From NCBI RefSeq assembly GCF_009725235.1, contig NZ_WJFC01000060.1:1-64000 (forward strand): 64,000 nt of DNA, given 5' to 3'. The DNA comes from Scytonema sp. UIC 10036 (GTDB taxonomy: Bacteria > Cyanobacteriota > Cyanobacteriia > Cyanobacteriales > Nostocaceae). Position 1 is the stretch's first letter. Every line of letters begins with the position of its first letter. The notes beneath the pieces were generated by a model that was given only the letters and a program-made list of their open reading frames with translations, did not search any database and had not been told where the DNA came from. The translations under genes and the position numbers were made by a program. Below, one piece after another: positions 37,376 through 45,761 of the stretch.

Positions 37376-39190
37376 CTATGGTTCAAATTTTTTATACTTA
37401 CTTGGATTTTTCTTGTGGAAGTACTCCTCTAAGACTTGTAAAACTATAGGTCCACAATCGCTACCTCCATGTCCACCAGAATTTTCACCAAACGCCACCA
37501 CCACAATTTCTGGCTTATCTGCTGGAGCGTATGCCCCAAACCAAGTATGATTGGGACGACCAACTCCAGCCTCAGCAGTACCGCTTTTTCCAGATGTTGG
37601 AGCAATAGATGGTACGTTCAAACGCTTACCTGTCCCTTCAGTCACTACCTTCCGCAGTCCATCTCGAAGAATTCCGATTGTACTTGGCTTCATGTTTAAT
37701 GATTCTCGCCATTTTTTTGATTCTTCGTGGTCTTTAAGCAGATGGGGTTTGACTCGATAACCACCATTAGCTGGAACAGAGAACATAATAGCTGCTTGCA
37801 GTGGCGAGACTTGTAGCGCACCTTGTCCGATGGACATATTAATGGTGTCACCCACAGTCCAAGGAATTTTCCATGCTTTGCGCTTCCATTTATCATCTGG
37901 AACTAATCCTTTCGATTCTTCGTCTGTCAACTCAATTCCAGTTTTCTTGCCAAAGCCATACTTACGAGTCCATTCGATTAAGGTAGGACCGCCAACTCCC
38001 TTACCAATTTGGTAAAAGAAGGTGTCGCTGCTCATTGCCATTGCCTTTGGAAAGCCCAAGGGTCCGAATCCAGCATGGTTCCACTCTCCAAAGGTTACGC
38101 CACCAATGGTTAAGGAACCGTAAGTTTGCAGCACCGTACCAGGAGAAAATTTTCCCGATTCCAATCCCGCAGTTGTGGTGATGATTTTAAAGGTACTGGC
38201 GGGAGGGAAAGCACTCAGGGCGCGATTGACAAGGGGATGGTTTTTCCCTTGTACGCTTTCCCAGTCTTTTTGAGTGAGCTGTTGTTTGGAAAAAATATTG
38301 GGATCGAAGGTGGGGTGAGATACTAGTACCAAGACAGCACCGTTGTTTGGATCGATCGCCACAATGGCACCCTTGGGAAATGTTAAAGCTTTTTCAGCTG
38401 CTGTTTGTAAATCTAAATCTATAGTTAGGTGAATATCATTGCCTGCGCGAGCTTGTTTTTCTCCCAACACGCGAATTGGACGATCTTTGCTATCCACTTC
38501 TACTTGTTGACCGCCCCATTCTCCTCGCAACAACTTTTCATACGCCTTTTCTACCCCCATTTGACCGATGACATCTCCAAGTTTATAACCTTCTTGTTTC
38601 TTCTTTTTCAACTGTTCTTGGGTTAATTCACGTGTATAACCAATAACATGGGCTATGGCTTTACCATGAGGGTAATAGCGTACTGCTTCTGTATGAATTT
38701 CAACGCCAGAGAGTTCGTTTTCATACTCTTTTATAGCCGTGACTTTGGCTTCATTCAGGTCGCGTGCTATCCTCACAAAATTTGTTGCATCCGGACCGGC
38801 TTGGTCTAATTTCTCTTCCATCTCCTCTTTGGAGATTTTAAGAACTTGCTCGAGACGCGAACTGACCACCGACCATGATGGTTTTTTATGCGCCATAGGC
38901 CACAAGTACACAGAACGGGGATAGCGCGTTGTTGCTAACAGTTTGCCATTGCGATCGAAAATGTTACCTCTTTCTGGTTGTTTGAGGATTGTCCGTATCC
39001 GGTTTGCTTCTGCTTTTTGTCGCAGTTTCGGACCTTCAACAATTTGTAAATATACTAAGCGAGCGTTAATACCAGCCATCATCGCAATGGTAAATATGAT
39101 AAAAAATATAGACTGGTAATTTTTTCCAACAGTCCGTAAGCCCTTATCTCCGAGAAATCCACTAAATCCAGATGATTTTAAAGAAGCCAT
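37376..39190 (-). CDS. Penicillin-binding protein 2 (second of a tandem pair)
   Basis: A 604-aa paralogue of the preceding gene, very similar over its length (about 70% by eye). Membrane anchor near 30-50, RGNIFDRNGKLLATTRYPR, transpeptidase S332 (PPASTFKIITT), SIGQG, and SGKSGTAEAGVG near 540. Differences lie in the C-terminal tail and inside the transpeptidase loops. Both copies keep all catalytic motifs, so both may function, perhaps in different cell types or growth states. Upstream motif AGAATAAACCAAAGTGTAAC at 39316-39335. Confidence 0.9.
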   Translation of the reverse strand: MASLKSSGFSGFLGDKGLRTVGKNYQSIFFIIFTIAMMAGINARLVYLQIVEGPKLRQKAEANRIRTILKQPERGNIFDRNGKLLATTRYPRSVYLWPMAHKKPSWSVVSSRLEQVLKISKEEMEEKLDQAGPDATNFVRIARDLNEAKVTAIKEYENELSGVEIHTEAVRYYPHGKAIAHVIGYTRELTQEQLKKKKQEGYKLGDVIGQMGVEKAYEKLLRGEWGGQQVEVDSKDRPIRVLGEKQARAGNDIHLTIDLDLQTAAEKALTFPKGAIVAIDPNNGAVLVLVSHPTFDPNIFSKQQLTQKDWESVQGKNHPLVNRALSAFPPASTFKIITTTAGLESGKFSPGTVLQTYGSLTIGGVTFGEWNHAGFGPLGFPKAMAMSSDTFFYQIGKGVGGPTLIEWTRKYGFGKKTGIELTDEESKGLVPDDKWKRKAWKIPWTVGDTINMSIGQGALQVSPLQAAIMFSVPANGGYRVKPHLLKDHEESKKWRESLNMKPSTIGILRDGLRKVVTEGTGKRLNVPSIAPTSGKSGTAEAGVGRPNHTWFGAYAPADKPEIVVVAFGENSGGHGGSDCGPIVLQVLEEYFHKKNPSKYKKFEP

Positions 39191-39315
39191 AAAACAATAC
39201 CATTATCAGTAAGAATTCTTTTTGATATAAAACGATCGGAAAAAATAGAAATAAGTGTATTTACGGGGAAAATAAACTTAACAGTATATTTTTCTGTAAG
39301 TTGTTTTTGACCGAT

Positions 39316-39335
39316 AGAATAAACCAAAGTGTAAC
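39316..39335 (-). promoter_or_regulatory. Conserved motif upstream of both PBP2 genes
   Basis: AGAATAAACCAAAGTGTAAC here and AGAATAAACCAAAGTGTCAC at 37175-37194 lie about 117-126 bp before the two PBP2 ATGs, although surrounding bases differ. It is a candidate shared operator or promoter element, or merely a remnant of the gene duplication. Confidence 0.45.
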
Positions 39336-39404
39336 TTCTCATTTGCCTAATCGACTACTTCCATTAACAAAAACACTTATACTCTCAGGATTAAATCAAG
39401 TACT

Positions 39405-40538
39405 ATGGCTCAGACTCTAATCCAGAATCAAGGGGGAACTGCAGGTTTTGAACCACTAGATGTGGAGTTACTTAACGTTTTTAAGTTTTTTAACCAGGAA
39501 CCTGCTGTCCACGGAGTAGACTTGGATATTCGACAAGGAGAATTTTTTAGTATCCTTGGTCCTTCTGGTTGTGGAAAGACGACCACACTTCGGCTTATTG
39601 CTGGGTTTGAAAGAGCAGATGCAGGTCAAGTGCTGATTCGCGGTCAGTCTATGACTAGTGTTCCCCCATATCGCCGACCTGTTAACACTGTGTTTCAAAG
39701 TTATGCTCTGTTTAACCACTTGAATGTGTGGGAGAACGTTGCTTTTGGACTGCGTCTCAAAAAATTCCGCAAGCAGGAAATAGAAAGCAGAGTCAAACAA
39801 GCTCTAGAATTGGTAAAGTTGGAGGGTTTACGATCGCGTTCTCCTCTTCAACTGTCAGGGGGACAACAGCAAAGGATAGCCTTGGCAAGAGCGATCGTCA
39901 ACCGCCCTGCAGTCTTGCTTCTAGATGAACCCCTTGGGGCGCTTGATTTAAAATTGAGGAAAGAAATGAGGGTTGAACTGTCCAATTTACACAAAGAATT
40001 GGGCTTAACTTTCATTATGGTGACTCACGATCAAGAAGAGGCGCTGTCTTTATCGGATCGGGTTGCTGTCATGAATCAAGGTAAAATTGAACAAGTGGGG
40101 ACTCCCAGCGAAATTTACGAACAACCCCAAACAGTATTTGTTGCTGATTTTATTGGCGATACCAATTTATTGGCTGGTGAAATCACAGGTGTGGACGCTT
40201 CTAACGTTAAAATTTTAACAAAAACAGGGCTTTCCATTGTTGTGACTCGTGAGGAAAATACACCCACCGAATTATCACAAGCTGTAATTGTCAGCGTGCG
40301 CCCTGAAAAAATACAGCTATCTCTTTATAAACCCAGCGTAGAAAATAACTGCTTTGAAGGACGGTTAGTTAACATTATGTATTTGGGAACGCACATCAAT
40401 TATGTTGTGCAATTGATAAACGGTTTACAGATTAATGTTTTACAACCTAATACGTTTGTTAATTTGCCAGATCGTGAAACTCCTATCTATGCTTGGTGGA
40501 TAGAAAGTGATTGTTTGGCTTTAGTCAATGGTCAATAG
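39405..40538 (+). CDS. potA: Polyamine ABC transporter ATP-binding protein
   Basis: A 377-aa ABC ATPase with the TOBE domain expected of PotA. Walker A GPSGCGKTTT (52-61), Q-loop FQSYALF, signature LSGGQQQR (about 150-157), Walker B VLLLDEP (near 168-174) and the H-loop in MVTHDQEEA. It energises uptake of spermidine/putrescine. potD lies downstream on the same strand. The final residues LVNGQ and the stop fall in a TCAATGGTCAA heptamer repeat. Confidence 0.92.
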   Translation: MAQTLIQNQGGTAGFEPLDVELLNVFKFFNQEPAVHGVDLDIRQGEFFSILGPSGCGKTTTLRLIAGFERADAGQVLIRGQSMTSVPPYRRPVNTVFQSYALFNHLNVWENVAFGLRLKKFRKQEIESRVKQALELVKLEGLRSRSPLQLSGGQQQRIALARAIVNRPAVLLLDEPLGALDLKLRKEMRVELSNLHKELGLTFIMVTHDQEEALSLSDRVAVMNQGKIEQVGTPSEIYEQPQTVFVADFIGDTNLLAGEITGVDASNVKILTKTGLSIVVTREENTPTELSQAVIVSVRPEKIQLSLYKPSVENNCFEGRLVNIMYLGTHINYVVQLINGLQINVLQPNTFVNLPDRETPIYAWWIESDCLALVNGQ

Positions 40539-40544
40539 TCAAGA

Positions 40545-40717
40545 TTGCGAGAGGCTCCTTGAATGAAACTCAGCACTGGTTAAGACGAGCTTACAAACGC
40601 CATCTCCTAACAACGGAACAGATAAATTCAATGAAAACAATCATTAACGAACTAGCGCCCAAATTAAATTCATATCTAAACTCCATTGGGAACGTACCTA
40701 ATACAAATGACAAATGA
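40545..40717 (+). pseudogene. C-terminal fragment of a 23S rRNA intervening-sequence-type protein
   Basis: The frame reading IARGSLNETQHWLRRAYKR and then LAPKLNSYLNSIGN matches the C-terminal half of the small four-helix-bundle proteins encoded in 23S rRNA intervening sequences and found as solo genes. The N-terminal half is missing; the fragment begins a few bases after the potA stop. It separates potA and potD, so a small insertion seems to have landed inside the operon and been partly deleted. Confidence 0.65.
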
Positions 40718-40734
40718 CAAATGACAAATGACAA
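40707..40734. repeat. ATGACAA x4 repeat carrying the potD start codon
   Basis: Four exact ATGACAA units. The last begins at 40728 and is the initiator of potD (ATGACAAACAGA). The same-frame ATG at 40707 hits a stop after five codons; other ATGs are out of frame. No Shine-Dalgarno sequence is present. Confidence 0.85.
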
Positions 40735-41813
40735 ACAGAAGAAGATTTATTAGAGGAATAGCAGCGCTATCTGGCTTGTCCCTAGCAGGCTGCGGTTGGC
40801 GGCTTGGGAACGTGCGTGCATCCGCTACGACAGGTTCCCGCGACCAAATGTACATCTACACATGGGAACAATACACTAACAAGGATTTACTAAAAACTTT
40901 TAGCGCTCAAACGGGGATCAAAGTATTGGCAGATTTGTATGATTCCAATGAAGCCATGCTCAGTAAAATCCAAGCGGGCGGTGGTAGTGCCTATAGCGTG
41001 ATTTACCCAAGCGATTATATGGTACGGAAAATGGTAGACTTGGGATTGCTGACAAGATTGGAACGCGATCGCATAATCGGACTAGATAATTTATTTCCCA
41101 GGTTTCAAAATCCTATCTACGATCCCAATAACCGTCATAGTATTCCTTTTAGTTGGGGAACCACAGGTTTTATTTATAATTCCGAAAAGCTAAAAACTCC
41201 ACCTGAGAACTGGGACTATCTTTGGGAGAACAAACAACTTCTGTCAAAGCGGATGGCGTTAATGAACGATTTCCGAGAAGTCATGGGTGCAGTTTTGAAG
41301 ATGCTTGGTTATTCTTATAACTCAACAAATGAAAATGAAATTAAACAAGCTTTTGACACGCTAAAGGTTCTTCAACCAGATATTGCTGCTTTTACAACTG
41401 ATGCATGGCGCAATCAAATTATTGCAGGAGACTTGCTCCTAGCAATGTGTTATTCATCAGATGCCGTTAAAATTATTAAAGAAAATCCCAAACTTAAATA
41501 CGTTATTCCCAAAAGTGGTTCTTCTTTATGGACTGACACTGTCGTCATTCCCAAAATAGCCCCCAATATTGAAGCAGCTTATGCTTGGATTAACTTAATC
41601 TTACGACCGGAAGTGGCATCTGAAATGAGCCAAACTTTAATTCTTTCCACTCCCAACCGTGCTGGATTTGAGCAATTGCCAAAGAAAATACAAAATAATT
41701 CTAGTTTGTTTCCCCCAGAAGCGATTTTAACAAAGTGCGAACGTCTGGCTCCTTTGGGTCAAGAAGTTGAAGCGCTTTACGAACGTTACTGGATTGAGTT
41801 AACTAGTGGTTAG
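40728..41813 (+). CDS. potD: Polyamine-binding protein of the ABC transporter
   Basis: A 361-aa periplasmic substrate-binding protein of the PotD/PotF family. The N-terminus has twin arginines (RRRFIRG) with a lipobox ending in C22 (SLAGC), so it is a Tat-type lipoprotein. Mature segments YIYTWEQYTNKDLLKTF and YPSDYMVRKMVDLGLL fit the family. It delivers spermidine or putrescine to the PotB-PotC permease. potB begins only at 63538, so the operon seems interrupted. Confidence 0.9.
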   Translation: MTNRRRFIRGIAALSGLSLAGCGWRLGNVRASATTGSRDQMYIYTWEQYTNKDLLKTFSAQTGIKVLADLYDSNEAMLSKIQAGGGSAYSVIYPSDYMVRKMVDLGLLTRLERDRIIGLDNLFPRFQNPIYDPNNRHSIPFSWGTTGFIYNSEKLKTPPENWDYLWENKQLLSKRMALMNDFREVMGAVLKMLGYSYNSTNENEIKQAFDTLKVLQPDIAAFTTDAWRNQIIAGDLLLAMCYSSDAVKIIKENPKLKYVIPKSGSSLWTDTVVIPKIAPNIEAAYAWINLILRPEVASEMSQTLILSTPNRAGFEQLPKKIQNNSSLFPPEAILTKCERLAPLGQEVEALYERYWIELTSG

Positions 41814-41924
41814 TGTCACTCACCGCTCAATAAAGTCTACCCAAACTTACCCACAAGTGGATAAATGTGGTCAACCGGAAAGATAGCGGTCAATCTTTCC
41901 TCCCCAGAAGGATTCACACCTTCA

Positions 41925-43520
41925 CTACCAGACGGGGCATACACTCCCATGCTTGTGCTGAAGCTTTGGAAACCCAAAATTTCCGGTGTTCACCAAGCTG
42001 TCGCCTGTAGACCCTGTGAGAGTAGGTAAACCGAACCAAGCATGACGAGAACCTAGCTTCAAGTAATACTTATTGAATCTCTGCCAATATGCAAAGACGT
42101 GCTGACGAGGTTCGGGTTGAATCGAACTCTGAAAGGCGTATCTCACTGGCATTCTCTCATAGTAAATGTTCATCCCACGACGCGCTAAAACTAAAGAGGC
42201 GGCGCTATCACTTCCCATACCATAGCGTTTCATATATTTGACAACGCCGATTTGGCTAGAATATTTGGGACTTACCTCAATCACTTTGATGCCTAATTTT
42301 AAGCATCTAGCTTTTAACAATTCTTTGAACTTAGCATATGCAAAACCGGATAGCATCCGATTGTACTTACGACCCCTGGAAAATTGTTTCTTCTTTTCAG
42401 AAAAGTCTAACTTCTCAATCACAATTGGCTTTTTAGTAGCTAGCGCTCTGTTGGTCAGTTCTGTAATGGCACCAGCCAATCTTGCTTCAGTTTGGTCGGT
42501 TGAGCATGAATGTAAATCTAAATTGACTTTTCCCCAAGCTACAGGATTCCCATGACAGTTGGTCGCACACCAGCCAACAGAGTCCGGATTTATATCTAAG
42601 CCAATGCATCCCAACGATTTTTCGTTACTAGTAATAGCAAAATCTACTAAACAGGTAATAGCGACTACCCATTTCCCTTTGGGATTTTTACTAAACACAT
42701 AAGTGAGAGCCTGGTTTAATGCCCAAGCAGTAACTATCTTGTCATAACCATGAGGATTAATTTTGTAGAGTGGTAACTGTACTTGCGCTCCAAACGTTTC
42801 TTCTAAAAAATAAGGAACACGAATTTTCAACTGTGGAATAACATCTGGAATTAGCTGACAGATTTGATTACTGTTAGTTTCGTTGGTACTACCTACAAAA
42901 GCCACTTGACCCAAATTCCCCAAATTTACCTTGACACCACCCTGGAGCACTCTGGACTTGCGATCTAGATACATCCTCAGTTGACGCTTCTTTTGATGTA
43001 ACTGTTGTTTAGCTAGTTGCAAGTAAGTCTTGCCATGAGACTTGCCATTAATAGGGCAGGCATCATCAAATTCCGGCTTTTTATTTAAAGGGGACACTTT
43101 CTTTAGTTTCCCAGTTTTAGTTTTTTGTGGGGATTTTATTGCTAAGTTACGTTTTTCTACTGTCCGGACGTATTCCCGATGAGCTTTGAGTCTTTTATTT
43201 AACTTTTCCGTCTCCTGCTTAACTAATTTAATTTTGGCATCCAATATCTCAAGATGTTTTTTGTAAGATTTTTCAGCTGAGTCTAATTCCCCAGTGACAA
43301 AATTAATCACACTATTGGCGTGACGTTTATTAACGTTAAATGTATTTTGAATTAAAGAATTAAGTTTTTCTTTTTTCATGTCACTTTCTAAGCCAGCTAA
43401 GACCATCTGTGACATGGATGCTGCTATAGGTGAAAATTGCTCCAACATATCAAGAGCAAATATTTCCCCAGACAAATTATTAGAAATTTGAGTGACATAA
43501 GTTTGATAAACTTGAGGCAT
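41925..43520 (-). CDS. TnpB-related RuvC nuclease without zinc ribbon
   Basis: A 531-aa protein of the TnpB-related group. The RuvC-like triad is intact: D309 (GCIGLDINPDS), E369 (VIEKLDFSEKK) and D438 (GMGSDSAASL). Between E369 and D438 TnpB proteins carry a CxxC..CxxC zinc ribbon; here that segment (SPKYSSQIGVVKYMKRYG) has no cysteine at all. The long N-terminal half (about 1-300) is helical and basic. Related TnpB proteins are RNA-guided DNA nucleases; whether this one uses a guide is unknown. The frame and start ATG at 43520 are good. A divergent small gene faces it across a palindrome. Confidence 0.8.
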   Translation of the reverse strand: MPQVYQTYVTQISNNLSGEIFALDMLEQFSPIAASMSQMVLAGLESDMKKEKLNSLIQNTFNVNKRHANSVINFVTGELDSAEKSYKKHLEILDAKIKLVKQETEKLNKRLKAHREYVRTVEKRNLAIKSPQKTKTGKLKKVSPLNKKPEFDDACPINGKSHGKTYLQLAKQQLHQKKRQLRMYLDRKSRVLQGGVKVNLGNLGQVAFVGSTNETNSNQICQLIPDVIPQLKIRVPYFLEETFGAQVQLPLYKINPHGYDKIVTAWALNQALTYVFSKNPKGKWVVAITCLVDFAITSNEKSLGCIGLDINPDSVGWCATNCHGNPVAWGKVNLDLHSCSTDQTEARLAGAITELTNRALATKKPIVIEKLDFSEKKKQFSRGRKYNRMLSGFAYAKFKELLKARCLKLGIKVIEVSPKYSSQIGVVKYMKRYGMGSDSAASLVLARRGMNIYYERMPVRYAFQSSIQPEPRQHVFAYWQRFNKYYLKLGSRHAWFGLPTLTGSTGDSLVNTGNFGFPKLQHKHGSVCPVW

Positions 43521-43542
43521 TGCTTCGACTTATCAACGCATC

Positions 43543-43561
43543 GTATATTGTATCAATATAC
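43543..43561. promoter_or_regulatory. Palindromic operator-like site between tnpB-like and companion gene
   Basis: GTATATTG-TAT-CAATATAC, a perfect 8-bp inverted repeat with 3-bp spacer, sits centrally in the 54 bp between the two divergent start codons. It is placed to control both genes, and TATATT could serve as a -10 element. Confidence 0.6.
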
Positions 43562-43574
43562 GCAGGAGATGTCA

Positions 43575-43761
43575 ATGCCATTTCCCAAAAATCATAAACT
43601 AGGTGCGTTGCCCTATGGGGATGAACCTAAGAACAGCAAACCTATTTGCTTTAAAGGTCGATGCATGTCAATGGGAGAAACTCAAGGCAGTTCCCAACTG
43701 GCTTGAGCAATTAAGAGGTTTTGTCGATCAACTCATATCAGATCTCCCCAAAGACGACTAA
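43575..43761 (+). pseudogene. Frameshifted small TnpB-companion protein
   Basis: The first frame gives MPFPKNHKLGALPYGDEPK and on to PICFK; a one-base shift near TTTAAAGGTC (about 43652) restores a continuous C-terminal part (VDACQWEKLKAVPNWLEQL, then LRGFVDQLISDLPKDD) ending TAA at 43761. Small proteins with this architecture recur beside TnpB-related genes in cyanobacteria, as I recall the family. AGGAG at 43563-43567 precedes ATG 43575. The shift is either a mutation, a sequencing error or programmed +1 frameshifting. Confidence 0.65.
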
Positions 43762-43930
43762 CAATGGGTAGAAGTGGGTAGCAATCAGCTAACAGTTGCT
43801 AGCCCTAAGATAGCTCTTTCCAAGGTGCTTGCTACCAAACTACATATAAAAAAAACTAATTACGCGCTTGCTCAACTTAGGCAGAGAAAACGGTACCATA
43901 GCTTGTAATATGTCTTCCGTGGTTGTGGTC

Positions 43931-43945
43931 GAGATTGATAATCTC
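43931..43945. repeat. Short palindrome GAGATTGATAATCTC
   Basis: A perfect 6-bp inverted repeat with a 3-bp spacer about 110 bp upstream of the HTH-AAA gene. It may be an operator; the position is the only evidence. Confidence 0.35.
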
Positions 43946-44056
43946 AGGCAGTAAGAGGGTCTTTGGATAAGATTCCCTGTAGTTAGTATCGCTTGTAGCT
44001 TTAAGAGCAAAGCGGTGAATTTAATTTACAGGCAGGAAATTAGTACCCAATTTCTC

Positions 44057-45433
44057 ATGACTCTTGATTCTCTACTTGCAATTGTAAATCACAAGCTATT
44101 GGAAACCCAAAACCGTCCTCTGAATGATACAGAGACCCTGATACTGCGAGGTATTTGGCAGAGTCAAACTTACGGTCAAATGGCTCAAGCAGGAGGATAT
44201 AGTCCTGGCTACTTGACTAATGTTGTTGCTCCAGGGTTATGCCAAAAACTATCTTTGATTGTTGGTAGGCGCGTGACCAAAAAAAACTGTCGGGCGCTGT
44301 TAGAGTTTTATGCAACTGCACAAGCTTTTCCAACAAGAACTGCTCCGTCAAAACAACTTTCCACTCACTTTTTGACAAATAAACAAAAATCCCCTCGCTT
44401 TCCGAGTGGTTCCGTTCCTGTGGATTCACCCTATTATATTCACAATACTGCTATTCAGGAACAAGCGTTTGCAGAAATTAGCAAACCAGGAGCTTTAATT
44501 CGGCTTAAAGCGCCGAGGGAGATGGGTAAAACCTCTCTGCTGTTAAGAATTCTAGAGTACGCTAAGAATCTTGATTATTTTAACGTTAGCCTAAATTTAG
44601 AGGAGCATCTTGAAGGAGAAATTTTAAGCGACCTCAAGCGATTTTTGCGGTGGCTGTGTGCTAATATCTCTTTGCAATTAGGACTTGAGCTAAAACTAGA
44701 CGACTATTGGAATTGGGATTTGGGTAGTAAGGTCAGCTGCTCTCTTTTCTTGCGGAATCAAGTGCTTGAGCGTATTAGCTCTCCAATAGTTCTGGCATTG
44801 GATGATGTCGATCCTATTTTTAAACATCCGCAACTGGCAAAAGAATTTTTTCCTTTGTTGCGATCGTGGTACGAAGAGGCTAAAAGACATTCCATTTGGC
44901 AAAAGTTGCGTCTGATTGTCGTATATTCCACAGAAGTTTATGTTCCTTTACAACTTCATCAATCACCCTTTAATGTGGGATTGCCGATTCAGTTAAGGCA
45001 CTTTAATCTAGTTCAAGTACAGCAGTTATCCCAAAATTATGGGATTGATTGGGCAGATGATAATGAGGTAAAATTTCTCACAGATATGGTTGGGGGGCAT
45101 CCAGCACTAGTCCATCTGGCACTATATCACCTGAGTGGTGGTGAAATAACTTTAACGCAACTTCTTGAAGATGCTCCTACGCCAGTGGGCATTTACTATC
45201 ATCACTTGCAGCGTCATTGGGCTGCTTTACAGGCACAACCAGAACTCGTATCTGCTTTTGAAAGGGTCATACAGACCACGAACCCTGTATTACTAGAACC
45301 CGTACTCGCTTACAAGCTGAGTAATATGGGATTGATTAAGCAGGAAAACGATCGCTCGATTCCTAGTTGCGAGTTGTATCGGCAGTATTTTCAGCGAAAG
45401 TTTTCCTCTCCTACCTTGAAAAAGCTAGTATAA
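44057..45433 (+). CDS. HTH-AAA_35 ATPase (VMAP-type N-terminus)
   Basis: The N-terminus (MTLDSLLAIVNHKLLETQNR and TLILRGIWQSQTYGQMAQ) is the helix-turn-helix-like domain shared by vWA-MoxR-associated and WD40/NACHT proteins in cyanobacteria. After it comes an AAA-like (Pfam AAA_35) ATPase with P-loop PREMGKTSLL (Lys about 158 from ATG) and a Walker B-like LALDDVDPIF, ending at 458 aa. No effector domain is attached. The AAA module is about 60% identical to that of the CHAT protein downstream. The open frame extends back to GTG 44015, but family alignment favours ATG 44057. It would act as a signal-gated switch. Confidence 0.75.
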   Translation: MTLDSLLAIVNHKLLETQNRPLNDTETLILRGIWQSQTYGQMAQAGGYSPGYLTNVVAPGLCQKLSLIVGRRVTKKNCRALLEFYATAQAFPTRTAPSKQLSTHFLTNKQKSPRFPSGSVPVDSPYYIHNTAIQEQAFAEISKPGALIRLKAPREMGKTSLLLRILEYAKNLDYFNVSLNLEEHLEGEILSDLKRFLRWLCANISLQLGLELKLDDYWNWDLGSKVSCSLFLRNQVLERISSPIVLALDDVDPIFKHPQLAKEFFPLLRSWYEEAKRHSIWQKLRLIVVYSTEVYVPLQLHQSPFNVGLPIQLRHFNLVQVQQLSQNYGIDWADDNEVKFLTDMVGGHPALVHLALYHLSGGEITLTQLLEDAPTPVGIYYHHLQRHWAALQAQPELVSAFERVIQTTNPVLLEPVLAYKLSNMGLIKQENDRSIPSCELYRQYFQRKFSSPTLKKLV

Positions 45434-45435
45434 TT

Positions 45436-45761
45436 CTGAGTAAATACAACCATCAGAAAGTTCGCATTAAAAATTTTTGTGGTAATTGGGGAGCGTCAGG
45501 AAAATTAGTTGAAAGGAGGATAACAGGCTTTACTAGAACAATTTGTACTGCCTGGAATGAGTATGATAATAAGTATATAAAACCATTTGAAATAAAGTGA
45601 AGTGCAAACAATGGAAAAATAATATTAATTTCATAGATTGTTCTATTGTTAAAGAAACAGTTATCACAGTTAAAGCAATTGTTAATACAAATCAATTTTG
45701 GCAAACTGTGAGTAAGTCTCATAGGTCAAGAATTGACTATTACGAAATTGAACAATTATGA
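45436..45761 (+). pseudogene. Broken small gene between the two AAA_35 genes
   Basis: Two overlapping frames give a continuous protein: KVRIKNFCGNWGASGKLVE and TRTICTAWNEYDNKYIKPF in the first, then, after a frameshift near 45597, KCKQWKNNINFIDCSIVKE and FWQTVSKSHRSRIDYYEIE in the second. The sequence ends in the ATGA overlap with the CHAT gene start, which is normal for coupled genes. The expected start at 45436 is CTG (CTGAGTAAATAC), perhaps a mutated ATG. I do not know the family. The high content of W, Y and charged residues and the coupling suggest a genuine, recently broken gene. Confidence 0.5.

Larger units (their letters stand above)
41815..43761. mobile_element. TnpB-only IS element (IS200/IS605-related), approximate limits
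   Basis: The element comprises the TnpB-related gene (minus) and the divergent small companion gene (plus). No TnpA Y1 transposase is nearby. Left and right ends were not identified precisely; imperfect palindromic sequence near 41860-41925 (TnpB 3' side) may correspond to an end and to the place where a guide RNA would be encoded in this superfamily. It lies immediately after potD. Confidence 0.5.

Noticed and set aside
41925..43520. TnpB-related gene as part of a CRISPR type V system
   Set aside because: No repeats or adaptation genes are nearby. The companion gene and position fit a TnpB-only insertion element.
45453..45722. 89-codon minus-strand ORF
   Set aside because: It is antisense to the broken small gene, whose plus-strand reading shows better protein character.
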